Notes: generated by a model not told the origin, from the sequence alone. Shown: positions 42,586-51,208, counted from the first letter of the stretch. The stretch: DNA of 64,000 bases from Verrucomicrobiota bacterium (GCA_023457715.1 JAEWKR010000056.1:6548-70547); one strand, 5' to 3'. A program made the numbers and translations.

Positions 42586-45138
42586 TTATTCCGAAGCCTT
42601 GCTGGTACCCTGCCACTCGTACTTCGGCGCGATGTCGTGATGCGCCTCCACGTGCTTCCGGTCGCCCTTGTGCCACCAGTAGAAGACGGGGCTCGCGATG
42701 AAGAGCGAACAGAAGGTGGTCACCACGACGCCCATGAGCAGCGTAAACGAGATGTCGTTCACATCGCCCGTCGTCACCACGAGGAAGGTGATGGCGGTGA
42801 GCAGCGTCGTGCCGCCGGTAACGATGGTGCGGGAGAGCGTCAGGTTGAGCGAACGGGTGACCACATCACGTAGGGTGCCGGTCGGGTTCAGCTTCAACTC
42901 CTCACGGATGCGGTCGAAGACGACGATGGTGTCGTTGATGCCGTAACCGACGACGAGCAGGATGGCCGCCACCATGGAGGCATTGAACTGCCGGCCTGCC
43001 ATGACGAACAACGCCACGGTCAGCAGCAGACCGACCGCGATGGCGACGACGGCCCCGACCCCGTAACCGATTTCAAACCGGACGGCCACGTAGAGCAGCA
43101 TCAGCAGCAGGGCCCAGAAGAGGGACCACGCGGCGTTCAGCTGGATCTCCTTGCCGACGGATGCGCCTATGCTGGTTTCACCCGCGAGTTGGAAGCCCGA
43201 GTCGGGGAACTGCTGCTGCAGCGCCTGCAACACCGTGCGACCCTTGCCGTTCGGCGCCTGGATCACGAGGGTTTCCTGCGTCGAACCAATCGTGGTGCGG
43301 TACGCCGGATTGATGTCCGTGACCCCCGCGCCGGCGGCCGCCGCACGGATCGCGCCGAGGTCGCTGACCTTCTTGGCGAAGCTCAGGCTGACCTGATCGC
43401 CGCCCGTGAAGTCGATGCCATACACGCGGCTGCCCTTGGCGACCATCGTGCCCAGACCGGCGACGATGAGCACCGCCGAGCCGATGAAGGCGATTTTCGC
43501 GTACTTGAGGAAGTTGTAGTTCGCATTCTGCAGGAGCGATACCATCGGCAGGCGCTTGATGGCGCCGCTGTCGATCACCAGTTCGAGGAACAGCCGGCTG
43601 ACCACCAGGGCGGCGAACATCGTGGTGAAGATACCGATCGCCAGGGTGATGCCGAAGCCGCGAATCGGGCCCGTGCCGAGCCAGGCCATGATGGCGGCCG
43701 TGATCAGGGTCGTGATGTTGCCGTCGAAAATGGCGGAGAACGCCTTGTCGTAACCGGCCGCGAGCGCCGCGGGCAGCGACTTGCCCTGCCGCAACTCCTC
43801 GCGCATGCGCTCGAAGATCAGAATGTTCGAGTCGACCGACATCGCGAGCGTGAGCACGATACCGGCGATGCCGGGCAGCGTCAGCGTCGTGCCGATGCTG
43901 GCCATCACGCCGACCATGATCAGCACGTTGATGAACATCGCGGCCACGGCGAGAAGACCGCCGATCGAATAGAAGATCGCGATGAACACGGAGGTCAGGG
44001 CCGTGCCGATGATGAACGCGAGCTTGCCGCTCTCGATCGCGTCCTTGGCGAGGGACGGACCGACCTCGTACTGCTCCATGACGCGCAGTTCGACGTCCAG
44101 CGGGTTGTTGAGCACATTGGCGAGATTCAGCGCCTCACGCTCCGTGAAGTTGCCGCTGATCTGCGCCGTCGGGCTGTCGATCTCCTCCCGCACGGTGGGC
44201 GCGGAGTACAGCTTGTTGTCGAGCACGATGGCCAGACGGCCGATGCGGCCGCTCTGCTGGCCCAGCTGCACGATCTGGCGGGTCACCTGCGCGAAGCGCT
44301 CACGGCCCTCCTTGGTGAAGTTCAGGATGACCTCGGGCTTGCCGTACTGGTCGTAGCGGGTGCCGGCGTCGGCCATGGCTTCGCCGGTCATTTCGGGGAT
44401 GCGCTTGACGAAGACCTCCTCCACGCCGGATTCGCCGCGGCGGCCCTCGTACTCGAGGGTCTTGATCTCGTAGCCGGCCGGAGTTTCGACCCCGGGCCCG
44501 GGGGTGAGGAAAGGATGAACGATGCGGAAATCGAGCCGCGCGGGCGCCTTGACGTTGTCGACCACGTCAGGGTTGTCGCGGGTGTTGATGTTGGGCAGCT
44601 GGATTTCGATGCGATTGTCGCCGACGGGCCGGATCACCGGCTCGGCCACACCCATGCCGTTGATGCGGGTGCTGATGATCTCGATCGCTTTCTGGAGATT
44701 CTCCCGCTGAACGTGTTCCTCAACCTGCTCGCCCGGCTTGGGCATCGCCTCGAGGGTGAAGGCGACGCCGCCGACGAGATCGAGGCCCAGCTGCATCTTG
44801 CTCTTGGAGCGGCGCAGGAGCTCAGCCAGAAGGATGTCATTGCGCTTCTCGATATTGGTGAGCGTGCTCTCGAGATTGATGTCGGGAAAGTAGGTCGTCA
44901 GATCCAGGCGGCGTTCCTTGCCGATCTGCTTGAGGGCGACGAATTCGCTGACGGCTTGCAGGCTCTTTTTCCGGGCGGCCGCTTCGTCGAGCAGCCGGCC
45001 GAACTCGGCCTGCTTGGCGCTCGCGTGGGTACGGGCGTACTCCACGAACGGGGTGTCTTTGAACGGGACGATCTGCGACACCGCCCACGCGACAAGCGCG
45101 ACGGTCAGCAGGATCTTCCAGAGATTGCGTTTCAGCAT
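42586..45138 (-). CDS. secDF: Protein translocase SecDF, fused
   Basis: An 850-residue inner-membrane protein in which SecD and SecF are one chain, as in Bacteroidetes and some Verrucomicrobia. The SecD half shows KMQLGLDLVGGVAFTLEAM, the periplasmic P1 domain and TLPGIAGIVLTLAMSVDSNI. The SecF half starts near 600 (GSRVYGIDFTGGDQVSLSF) and contains VGYGINDTIVVFDRIREEL. Twelve helices are expected. It uses the proton gradient to pull exported proteins from SecYEG. Order yajC-secDF matches the usual operon; recJ follows. Confidence 0.97.
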   Translation of the reverse strand: MLKRNLWKILLTVALVAWAVSQIVPFKDTPFVEYARTHASAKQAEFGRLLDEAAARKKSLQAVSEFVALKQIGKERRLDLTTYFPDINLESTLTNIEKRNDILLAELLRRSKSKMQLGLDLVGGVAFTLEAMPKPGEQVEEHVQRENLQKAIEIISTRINGMGVAEPVIRPVGDNRIEIQLPNINTRDNPDVVDNVKAPARLDFRIVHPFLTPGPGVETPAGYEIKTLEYEGRRGESGVEEVFVKRIPEMTGEAMADAGTRYDQYGKPEVILNFTKEGRERFAQVTRQIVQLGQQSGRIGRLAIVLDNKLYSAPTVREEIDSPTAQISGNFTEREALNLANVLNNPLDVELRVMEQYEVGPSLAKDAIESGKLAFIIGTALTSVFIAIFYSIGGLLAVAAMFINVLIMVGVMASIGTTLTLPGIAGIVLTLAMSVDSNILIFERMREELRQGKSLPAALAAGYDKAFSAIFDGNITTLITAAIMAWLGTGPIRGFGITLAIGIFTTMFAALVVSRLFLELVIDSGAIKRLPMVSLLQNANYNFLKYAKIAFIGSAVLIVAGLGTMVAKGSRVYGIDFTGGDQVSLSFAKKVSDLGAIRAAAAGAGVTDINPAYRTTIGSTQETLVIQAPNGKGRTVLQALQQQFPDSGFQLAGETSIGASVGKEIQLNAAWSLFWALLLMLLYVAVRFEIGYGVGAVVAIAVGLLLTVALFVMAGRQFNASMVAAILLVVGYGINDTIVVFDRIREELKLNPTGTLRDVVTRSLNLTLSRTIVTGGTTLLTAITFLVVTTGDVNDISFTLLMGVVVTTFCSLFIASPVFYWWHKGDRKHVEAHHDIAPKYEWQGTSKASE

Positions 45139-45162
45139 TGGTCTTTTGGGTTTAAATTATTG

Positions 45163-45260
45163 CTCGCCGGCACAGAGGCCGGCGCCACCGCGATCGGTCT
45201 GCAGACTGCGGGAGCGGGTCTGTCCCGCGGCGGGTTTCACCCCGCTTCGCGGGGCAACCC
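45163..45260. repeat. GC-rich palindromes between yajC and secDF
   Basis: GCCGGCACAGAGGCCGGC (45170-45187) forms a short hairpin. CCCGCGGCGGGTTTCACCCC and GCTTCGCGGGGCAACCCGG (45221-45259) can form nested stems, in the style of REP elements. They fall within the yajC-secDF operon gap. Confidence 0.6.
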
Positions 45261-45286
45261 GGCTCGTCCCGTTTGGTTCAGTGCGG

Positions 45287-45649
45287 TTACTTCTTGTCGG
45301 TCGTGGCACCCCCGCGGCTCACCACGGTCTGGATGAAGCCCTTGCCGACCTCGATCTTGGTGTTGTCCGCAATCCGCAGGACAAAGCGGTCGTCCTTCAC
45401 GTTGGTGATCACACCGAAGATCCCGCCACTGGTGACGACTTCATCGCCGGACTTGAGCTCCGACAGCATCTTCGCGTGCTCCTTCTGCTTCTTGCGCTGG
45501 GGCGCAATCATGAAGAAGTACATGGCCGCGAACAGGAGGACGTAACCGATGATCATCACCCCGGGAATGCCGCCGCTTTGTTGCGGAGCCGCGGGCGCGG
45601 CGGTCTGGGCGAAGAAGCTGGAGGAGAGCAACGAATCCATTTTCGGCAT
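45287..45649 (-). CDS. yajC: Preprotein translocase subunit YajC
   Basis: A 120-residue single-pass membrane protein. Helix IPGVMIIGYVLLFAAMYFFM is followed by IAPQRKKQKEHAKML and the cytoplasmic SGDEVVTSGGIFGVITNV domain, both typical of YajC. It joins SecDF in the holotranslocon. Start MPKMDSLL at 45649; MDSLL at 45640 is an alternative. It is divergent to speA. Confidence 0.95.
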   Translation of the reverse strand: MPKMDSLLSSSFFAQTAAPAAPQQSGGIPGVMIIGYVLLFAAMYFFMIAPQRKKQKEHAKMLSELKSGDEVVTSGGIFGVITNVKDDRFVLRIADNTKIEVGKGFIQTVVSRGGATTDKK

Positions 45650-45734
45650 TGCGTGTTGGGTAATTTGAAAAAAGAAAACACGCATCTAACTGATTCGTGA
45701 ACGGCGAACGCAAGCAGGAATACGGCGCGCAGTC

Positions 45735-45885
45735 GATCGTCCAGAGCCCAGAGTCCGGAGCCCAGCCAGCCAAACTGCTTGAGTTGCGCCCCTTCTCATC
45801 ACCTCCCCCCCCTTTGATCCAATTCCCCTCTAGAATCTGTTTCCTGCTCCAGACTCCCAGCTCCAGACTCCAGACTCCCTCGTAG
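45735..45885. repeat. CCAGAGTCC/CCAGACTCC word array before speA
   Basis: CCAGAGCCCAGAGTCCGGAG (near 45740-45762) and, next to the gene, GCTCCAGACTCCCAGCTCCAGACTCC-like units (45847-45883). A CT-rich run (CCTCCCCCCCC) lies between. The array ends 5 bp before the speA TTG and is the pyrimidine-rich leader of that gene. The word recurs at 50038. Confidence 0.75.
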
Positions 45886-45888
45886 ACT

Positions 45889-47835
45889 TTGAAATCCAAA
45901 TCCTCTTCCTGGTCGGCGGCGCAGTCCGAAGAACTCTACGGCTTCAAACGCTGGGGCTCCGGGCACTTGTCGGTCGACGACGACGGGTTCGTCTCGATGC
46001 AGCCCCTGACCGACGGTCGCGGCATCCGCATCGTCGACGTCGTCCAGGAAGCGCTCAGCATGGGCCTCAAGGCGCCGCTGGTGATCCGCTTCCAGGATCT
46101 CTTGCGCCACCGGGTGATTCAGCTGAACGAGATGTTCGCCAAGGCGATCAAGGAGGAAGGCTACACCGGCAGCTACCGCGGGGTATTCCCCATCAAGGTC
46201 AACCAGTTGCGCGAGGTGGTCGACGAGATCGTGGCTGCCGGCAAGGATTACAATTACGGCCTGGAGGCGGGCTCCAAGCCCGAGTTGATGATTGCCCTGG
46301 CCATGCATGAGGGGGCCCAGCGGCTGATCATCTGCAACGGTTACAAGGATCACGACTACATCCGCCTGGCGCTGCTCGGCCGCAAACTGGGCAAGAAGAT
46401 CATCCTGGTGGTCGAACAGCTCTCCGAACTCGACGAGATCATCCGGCTGTCGGCCGAGACCGGGGTCAAACCCCTGATCGGCTTCCGCGCGAAGCTGCAG
46501 ACCCGCGGCGAGGGCAAATGGGCCCTTTCCACCGGCGACAACGCCAAGTTCGGCCTGAACACCGCCGAAATTCTCTTCGCGATCGAGAAGCTGCGCGCCG
46601 CCAAGCTCACGCAATCGCTGCGGCTGGTGCACTTCCACATCGGCTCGCAGGTCCCGAACATCCTGACGATCAAGAACGCGGTGGTCGAGGCCACCCGCTT
46701 CTACTGCCAGCTGGCCAAGATGGGCTTTCCGATGGGCTACCTGGACGTCGGCGGCGGGCTCGGCATCGATTACGACGGGTCACGCACGAACTTCGAGTCC
46801 TCGATGAACTACTCCATGGAGGAGTACGCGCGCGACGTGGTGTCGAACATCCGTGACATCTGCGACGACACCGGCGTCGCCATGCCGGACATCGTGAGCG
46901 AGTCCGGCCGGGCCATCGTCGCCCCGCATTCGCTGCTCGTCATCGAGGTGTTCGAGCGGATCAACAAGCGTGAGTCGCTCGGTCAGCAGCACCAGCCCAA
47001 GACCAAGCACAAGGTGGTCCAGGACCTGGAGACCATGCTGCGCAACAAGACCAAGCTCGGCCGGCTGGAACGCTTCCACGACGCGCTGCAGAAGAAGGAC
47101 GAGGCCTTCTCGCTCTTCAATCTCGGCTACCTCGACCTCGAGAACCGCGCCGCGGCCGAGTCGCTCTTCTGGCAGGTTTGCGAACAGATCGCGAAGGAAG
47201 GCCGCACCGCCGGGTACCAGCCGGAGGAACTCCACGATCTGGATACGCTGCTGGCCGACCAGTATGTCTGCAATTTCTCGGTCTTCCAGTCGCTGCTCGA
47301 TCACTGGGCCCTCAAGCAGCTCTTCCCCATCGCGCCGCTGCACCGGCTGAACGAGAAGCCGACGGTCAACGCCATCCTCGTCGACATCACCTGTGACTCC
47401 GACGGCAAGATCGCTTCGTTCATCGACCTGCAGGACGTGAAGGACTACATCACCCTGCACCCGTTGAACAAGCAGCCGTACTATCTCGGCATCTTCCTCA
47501 CCGGCGCGTACCAGGACATCATGGGCGATCTGCACAACCTCTTCGGTCGCGTGAACGAGGTGCACGTCTTTCTCGAGGACGACGAGCCGAACGGCTTCTA
47601 CATCGAGGAGGCGCTCACCGGCAGCCGGATCGCCGATGTGATCGAAGGCGTGCAGTACCAGCAGGAAGACCTGTGCCGCAAAATGAAGGCCCAGATCGAC
47701 GCCGCGACAAAGAAGGACATGGTCAAGCCCCGCGAAGGGGTCCGGCTGCTCGAACTGTACGAAAGCCAGATGCTCAACAAGACCTACCTCAACATCGAGC
47801 CGAAGAGCGGCAAAAAGCCAAAGAAGCAGGGGTAG
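45889..47835 (+). CDS. speA: Biosynthetic arginine decarboxylase
   Basis: A 648-residue PLP enzyme that converts arginine to agmatine for polyamine synthesis. YGFKRWGSGHLSVD at the start is the SpeA signature. The PLP Lys is K103 in YRGVFPIKVNQ. VDIGGGL-like GYLDVGGGLGIDYDG and the later CDSDGKI follow. Length is standard. The start is TTG at 45889; the first in-frame ATG (about residue 37) would lose conserved sequence, so TTG is preferred. It is divergent to yajC. Confidence 0.95.
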   Translation: MKSKSSSWSAAQSEELYGFKRWGSGHLSVDDDGFVSMQPLTDGRGIRIVDVVQEALSMGLKAPLVIRFQDLLRHRVIQLNEMFAKAIKEEGYTGSYRGVFPIKVNQLREVVDEIVAAGKDYNYGLEAGSKPELMIALAMHEGAQRLIICNGYKDHDYIRLALLGRKLGKKIILVVEQLSELDEIIRLSAETGVKPLIGFRAKLQTRGEGKWALSTGDNAKFGLNTAEILFAIEKLRAAKLTQSLRLVHFHIGSQVPNILTIKNAVVEATRFYCQLAKMGFPMGYLDVGGGLGIDYDGSRTNFESSMNYSMEEYARDVVSNIRDICDDTGVAMPDIVSESGRAIVAPHSLLVIEVFERINKRESLGQQHQPKTKHKVVQDLETMLRNKTKLGRLERFHDALQKKDEAFSLFNLGYLDLENRAAAESLFWQVCEQIAKEGRTAGYQPEELHDLDTLLADQYVCNFSVFQSLLDHWALKQLFPIAPLHRLNEKPTVNAILVDITCDSDGKIASFIDLQDVKDYITLHPLNKQPYYLGIFLTGAYQDIMGDLHNLFGRVNEVHVFLEDDEPNGFYIEEALTGSRIADVIEGVQYQQEDLCRKMKAQIDAATKKDMVKPREGVRLLELYESQMLNKTYLNIEPKSGKKPKKQG

Positions 47836-47990
47836 TTGGGTTTTGGGTTTTGGGTTTTGGGTCGTGCTCGTAATCGTGCTCGTGCTCGACCCGGGAAATT
47901 TCGAGCCCGATCACGAGCACGAGCAAGAGCACGACCAGGATCTGCTCGCGCCCGGTTTTCTACTCGCTACCCGCTGCTCGCCACTCGCTA
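47836..47990. repeat. GGTTTTG then GTGCTCGTA/CACGAGCA arrays
   Basis: GGGTTTTGGGTTTTGGGTTTTG begins immediately after the speA stop. Then GTCGTGCTCGTAATCGTGCTCG faces CACGAGCACGAGCAAGAGCACG across CGACCCGGGAAATTTCGAGC, forming a long hairpin. A CTACTCGCTACCCG-type stretch follows up to the rlmN start. Confidence 0.85.
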
Positions 47991-48003
47991 CTTGCCTCCC
48001 GCC

Positions 48004-49089
48004 GTGTCCCGCCCGCTCACTGACTACTCGCTCGCCGAACTGGAGGACCTTTTCGCCTCCTGGGGCGTGAAGCGCGCGCACGCGGCCCGCGTGCTCCGGG
48101 GCGTGTACGCCGGAGGCGGCCCCAGCTGTGGGAGCGGGTTTGCCTCGCGATTGCCCGACCGGCCCGACTTCCGGCTGCCGGCCGAGCTCCACGCCCGGCT
48201 CAGCGACTCTTTCGCGGCCCCCTCCACCACCCTCGCCGCGCGTCAGGTCGCCGACGACGGCACGACGAAACTCCTGCTGCGCCTGGCCGATGCGCGCACG
48301 GTGGAAACGGTGCTCATGCCTGACTACCGCGATGATCGCGCCGCCGGCTGCGTTTCCTCCCAGGTCGGCTGCGCGATGCGCTGCGACTTCTGCGCCACCA
48401 CGAAGACCGGCTTCGATCGGAACCTCACCGCCGGCGAAATCGTCGATCAGTTCATCGCCCTGCGTCACGAGGCCCGCGCCGTCGGCCGCACGCTGCAAAC
48501 GCTGGTGTTCATGGGCATGGGCGAACCCCTGCTGAACATGGAGGCCGTCCTCGCGGCCGCGGAGCGCATCGCCGACAACCGCGTGGGCGGGCTCGGTGCC
48601 CGCCAGATCACCGTTTCCACCGTGGGCATCGTGCCCGGGATCGAAGCGCTGACCGCGAGCGATCTGAACGTGAACCTCGCGGTGTCACTGCATGCGCCCG
48701 ACGATGCCACGCGCGCCCGGATCGTTCCCACCGGCAGGGCCTACCGGATTACGGACATCCTTGCGGCCGCCGACCGGTTCCAGGCGTCGCGAGGCCGCCC
48801 GGTGACGATTCAATACTGCCTCCTGCGCGGGGTAAACGATTCGCTCGAGCAAGCCGCCCAGCTGGCGGGTCTGCTCGCCGAACGCCGCATGCACGTGAAC
48901 CTGCTCCGGTACAATAGCACCGGCACGAGCCTGCAGGGCCGGACCTACGATCCGCCCTCTGACGCCGAAGCCGACGCGTTTGTGGGCGCGCTCCGCGCCA
49001 AGGGCGTCGTGGCGCACTTTCGCCGGCCCCGCGGCCGCGATATCGATGCCGCGTGCGGTCAGCTCCGCGAGCGGATGACGGGGGCGTAG
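48004..49089 (+). CDS. rlmN: Dual-specificity RNA methyltransferase RlmN
   Basis: A 361-residue radical-SAM enzyme that methylates C2 of A2503 in 23S rRNA and A37 of some tRNAs. The cluster motif CAMRCDFC places cysteines at 123, 127 and 130. The methyl-carrying Cys is in DIDAACGQL near the end. GMGEPLLNMEAVL and RYNSTGTSLQGRTYDPP are typical. GTG at 48004 starts VSRPLTDYSLAEL, matching the family; no ATG is nearby. Word arrays of the same GTGCTCGTA type flank the gene on both sides. Confidence 0.95.
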   Translation: MSRPLTDYSLAELEDLFASWGVKRAHAARVLRGVYAGGGPSCGSGFASRLPDRPDFRLPAELHARLSDSFAAPSTTLAARQVADDGTTKLLLRLADARTVETVLMPDYRDDRAAGCVSSQVGCAMRCDFCATTKTGFDRNLTAGEIVDQFIALRHEARAVGRTLQTLVFMGMGEPLLNMEAVLAAAERIADNRVGGLGARQITVSTVGIVPGIEALTASDLNVNLAVSLHAPDDATRARIVPTGRAYRITDILAAADRFQASRGRPVTIQYCLLRGVNDSLEQAAQLAGLLAERRMHVNLLRYNSTGTSLQGRTYDPPSDAEADAFVGALRAKGVVAHFRRPRGRDIDAACGQLRERMTGA

Positions 49090-49096
49090 CCCCCCA

Positions 49097-49203
49097 ATCT
49101 TTCTCTTAATCTTTCTCTTTCTCCTGCCTTGGTTGGCTCTGCGTGCGGTCCGTTCCCATGCGACGCAAACCAGAGAAAGAGAAAGATTAAGATTAAGAGA
49201 AAG
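49097..49203. repeat. TTTCTCTTAATC / GATTAAGAGAAA inverted word array
   Basis: CAATCTTTCTCTTAATCTTTC (left) and GAGAAAGAGAAAGATTAAGA (right) are near reverse complements around a 50-bp loop, 49140-49185. It follows the rlmN stop and is a likely terminator. Confidence 0.8.
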
Positions 49204-49221
49204 ACCAAAGGGGAGTGAGGG

Positions 49222-49290
49222 ATTGGGTCGTGCTCATGCTCGTAATCGTGCTCGTGCTCGAAGTTCGCCGGATCGATCACGAGCACGAAC
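49222..49290. repeat. GTGCTCGTA/CACGAGCA inverted word array before lexA
   Basis: GGGTCGTGCTCATGCTCGTA plus ATCGTGCTCGTGCTCG faces GATCACGAGCACGAACG. The same words occur at 47863-47931, on the other side of rlmN. Confidence 0.8.
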
Positions 49291-49346
49291 GCAATGCGAC
49301 GGCGTTGACCCAACCTCAGCTCAAGCCTTGCAATTCGTGCCCGATG

Positions 49347-49360
49347 TGTTCACTTGCACA
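49347..49360 (+). promoter_or_regulatory. LexA-binding site of lexA
   Basis: TGTTC-ACTT-GCACA matches TGTTC-N4-GAACA, the motif I recall as reported for Verrucomicrobia LexA, at 9 of 10 fixed positions. It ends 2 bp before the lexA ATG, so LexA would block its own expression. Confidence 0.6.
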
Positions 49361-49362
49361 CT

Positions 49363-49983
49363 ATGCCTCCCGAACCGCTCACCGACCGCCAGCGTGATGT
49401 GCTCGAGTACATCAACTCGCACCATCGGCAGCATGGCGTTGCCCCGTCCTTGCGCGAAATCCAGGCGCATTTCGGTTTCGCCAGTCCGTTTGCCGTGCAG
49501 CGCCATGTCGATGCGCTCACGGAAAAAGGCGCGCTGCGGCGCCTCGATGGCAAAGCGCGCGGCCTTCTGCCTACCGCCGCTTCGCGCCGCACCGGCTTCG
49601 CGGAGATCCCTCTCTTCGGCACCATCCCCGCCGGCCTGCCGGTCGAGGCATTACAGGAAGCCGATAGTTTCGTGGCCGTCGATACCGCCACCCTGGGCGT
49701 GCGACCCAACGCGAAGCTGTTCGCGCTCAAGGTCCGTGGCGATTCGATGGTGGAGGCGAGCATTCTCGACGGCGACGTGGTGTTTCTCACTCCGCGCGAG
49801 CCGCGTCCCCGCGATATTGTCGCGGCTTTGATCGACGGCGAATCCACCCTGAAGCGTTTTCTCCTTCAGCGCGGCCGCCCTTTCCTGCGCGCGGAGAATC
49901 CGCGGTACCCCGACTTGCTGCCCGCCGAGGAACTCATGATCCAAGGCGTGATGGTCGGGCTGCTGCGGACACACCTGAACTGA
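49363..49983 (+). CDS. lexA: LexA repressor
   Basis: A 206-residue SOS repressor. The winged HTH has APSLREIQAHFGFASPFAVQ. The autocleavage site Ala90-Gly91 is in GTIPAGLPVE. The catalytic dyad is Ser128 (GDSMVEASI) and Lys164 (STLKRF). The protein cleaves itself when RecA is activated by damage. ATG at 49363 fits; a TTG just upstream adds only three residues and lies inside the operator. The gene heads the block with the small gene, imuA and imuB. Confidence 0.96.
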   Translation: MPPEPLTDRQRDVLEYINSHHRQHGVAPSLREIQAHFGFASPFAVQRHVDALTEKGALRRLDGKARGLLPTAASRRTGFAEIPLFGTIPAGLPVEALQEADSFVAVDTATLGVRPNAKLFALKVRGDSMVEASILDGDVVFLTPREPRPRDIVAALIDGESTLKRFLLQRGRPFLRAENPRYPDLLPAEELMIQGVMVGLLRTHLN

Positions 49984-49997
49984 ACCATCAAATTGAG

Positions 49998-50180
49998 CGT
50001 GAGGGGTTGAGCGTTGAGAAAACGGAGGAGTCGAGGGCCCCAGAGTCCAGAGTCTGGAGCCAGACCGCGTACTCGGGCTCCAATCTGCTCGGTCCGGTCA
50101 ATCTCCCAGCACGAGCAAGAGCACACTCCAGGTTCCGCCTTTCCCTCGCTGACTGCTGAAAGCTGATCGCTGAAAGCTCC
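49998..50180. repeat. Mixed word repeats between lexA and the 53-aa gene
   Basis: TTGAGCGTGAGGGGTTGAGCG (near 49993-50013), CCCAGAGTCCAGAGTCTGGAG (50038-50058), CACGAGCAAGAGCACA (50109-50124) and CTGACTGCTGAAAGCTGATC with a second CTGAAAGCTC (50150-50180). These words recur elsewhere in the window. No LexA box was found here. Confidence 0.65.
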
Positions 50181-50182
50181 CC

Positions 50183-50344
50183 ATGCCGTTCGAATCCAAA
50201 GTCATTCTGAAACCCGCGCCGACCAAACCCGTGCGTCAGCCGAACACCCGGGCCACGCTGCGGGACCTGAACTCTTCGCGGGAACTCAAGGTCTACAGCC
50301 GCCCTTCCCTGATTGTCCGCCTGCTGAAACGCTTCGGCCGCTGA
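50183..50344 (+). CDS. Small basic protein in the SOS block
   Basis: A 53-residue protein, MPFESKVILKPAPTKP at the start and SLIVRLLKRFGR at the end. It is strongly basic, with about 11 Arg/Lys, and has a helical amphipathic C-terminus. It is too short for routine gene finders. It lies between lexA and imuA on the same strand, 199 bp after lexA and 165 bp before imuA. No signal peptide or membrane helix is present. I do not recognise it. The clean start and its position suggest a real gene that might belong to the mutagenesis cassette; this is inference. Confidence 0.55.
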   Translation: MPFESKVILKPAPTKPVRQPNTRATLRDLNSSRELKVYSRPSLIVRLLKRFGR

Positions 50345-50424
50345 AGCAGGAGTTTCCCGCGCATCACGCCCATCAACGCGATCCCAGCCACCAATCGCGC
50401 CCCTTCGCGCCCTTCGCGGGCACG

Positions 50425-50508
50425 TCTTCTGTCCCTGGTCCCTCGTCCCTGGTCCCACGTCCCTGGTCCCACGTCCCTCGTCTCTTGTCCTTCGTCCCTC
50501 ATCCGCTC
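50425..50508. repeat. CCCTGGTCCCTCGT tandem word array before imuA
   Basis: Units of GTCCCTGGTCC, CTCGTCCCTGG, TCCCACGTCCC and CTTGTCCTTCGTCCC run in one direction up to 1 bp before the imuA ATG. This is a pyrimidine-rich leader. No inverted half is present. Confidence 0.8.
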
Positions 50509-50509
50509 C

Positions 50510-51181
50510 ATGTCCGCGCCCGCCAAACTTGCGGCGCTTCGGCATCTGCTCGCCGAACGCTTTCCGACCGTCGCCGTCCTGGGCGGCGAGCCGGTGGCCG
50601 CGGATCGGACCCTGCGCACCGGCATTCCCACGATTGACGATGCCACCGGCGGACTGCCGTTGGGCGCGGTGACCGAGGTGGTGTGTGCCGCGCCGAGTTG
50701 CGGGAGCCACCTGTTGCTCGGCGAACTGCTCGCCTGCACGCGGGCCAGCCGGACGCGGATCGCCTTGGTCGACGGCCACGACAGCTTCGACCCGTCGTCG
50801 TTCACCACCGACCTGCTGCCCCATCTGCTATGGGTGCGCTGTCATGGCACCGCCGAAGCCTTGCAGGCGGCGGACCTGCTGACGCGTGATGCCAATCTCG
50901 GGCTTGTCGTCGTCGACCTGCGCCGCGCCCGCGAGGCCGAACTCCGCCAGACCCCGGCCACGCAGTGGTATCGACTGCAACGCAGCGTCGAAACCACCGA
51001 TGTGGCGCTCGTCGTGCAGACGCCGCGCTCCTCCGTGGCCAGCGCCCAACTGCGACTGCTGCTCGATGCTTCGCATCCCCCCAGTGCGCTCGAAGATGAG
51101 CGTCGCACGGTGGCCCACCTGCTCGCCCCGACCCTGCAACGCCAGCGCGTCCGGGCCACCGACCGCGCCAGCGCCGCCTGA
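50510..51181 (+). CDS. imuA: SOS mutagenesis protein ImuA
   Basis: A 223-residue RecA-like protein. RTGIPTIDDATGGLPLGAVTE and GSHLLLGELLACTRAS are its degraded RecA-core region; the Walker A is not intact. QTPRSSVASAQLRLLLD and the C-terminal QRVRATD are typical. ImuA works with ImuB in damage-induced mutagenesis. The gene is followed by imuB after 27 bp, on a CT-rich leader, and preceded by lexA and a small gene. Confidence 0.88.
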   Translation: MSAPAKLAALRHLLAERFPTVAVLGGEPVAADRTLRTGIPTIDDATGGLPLGAVTEVVCAAPSCGSHLLLGELLACTRASRTRIALVDGHDSFDPSSFTTDLLPHLLWVRCHGTAEALQAADLLTRDANLGLVVVDLRRAREAELRQTPATQWYRLQRSVETTDVALVVQTPRSSVASAQLRLLLDASHPPSALEDERRTVAHLLAPTLQRQRVRATDRASAA

Positions 51182-51208
51182 CCACCTTCACCCTCACTTT
51201 CACTTTCC

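Noticed and set aside
43189..45336. A 715-residue open frame antisense to secDF
   Set aside because: Composition (Asp/Gly/Arg/His-rich) and absence of any motif mark it as a shadow of SecDF.
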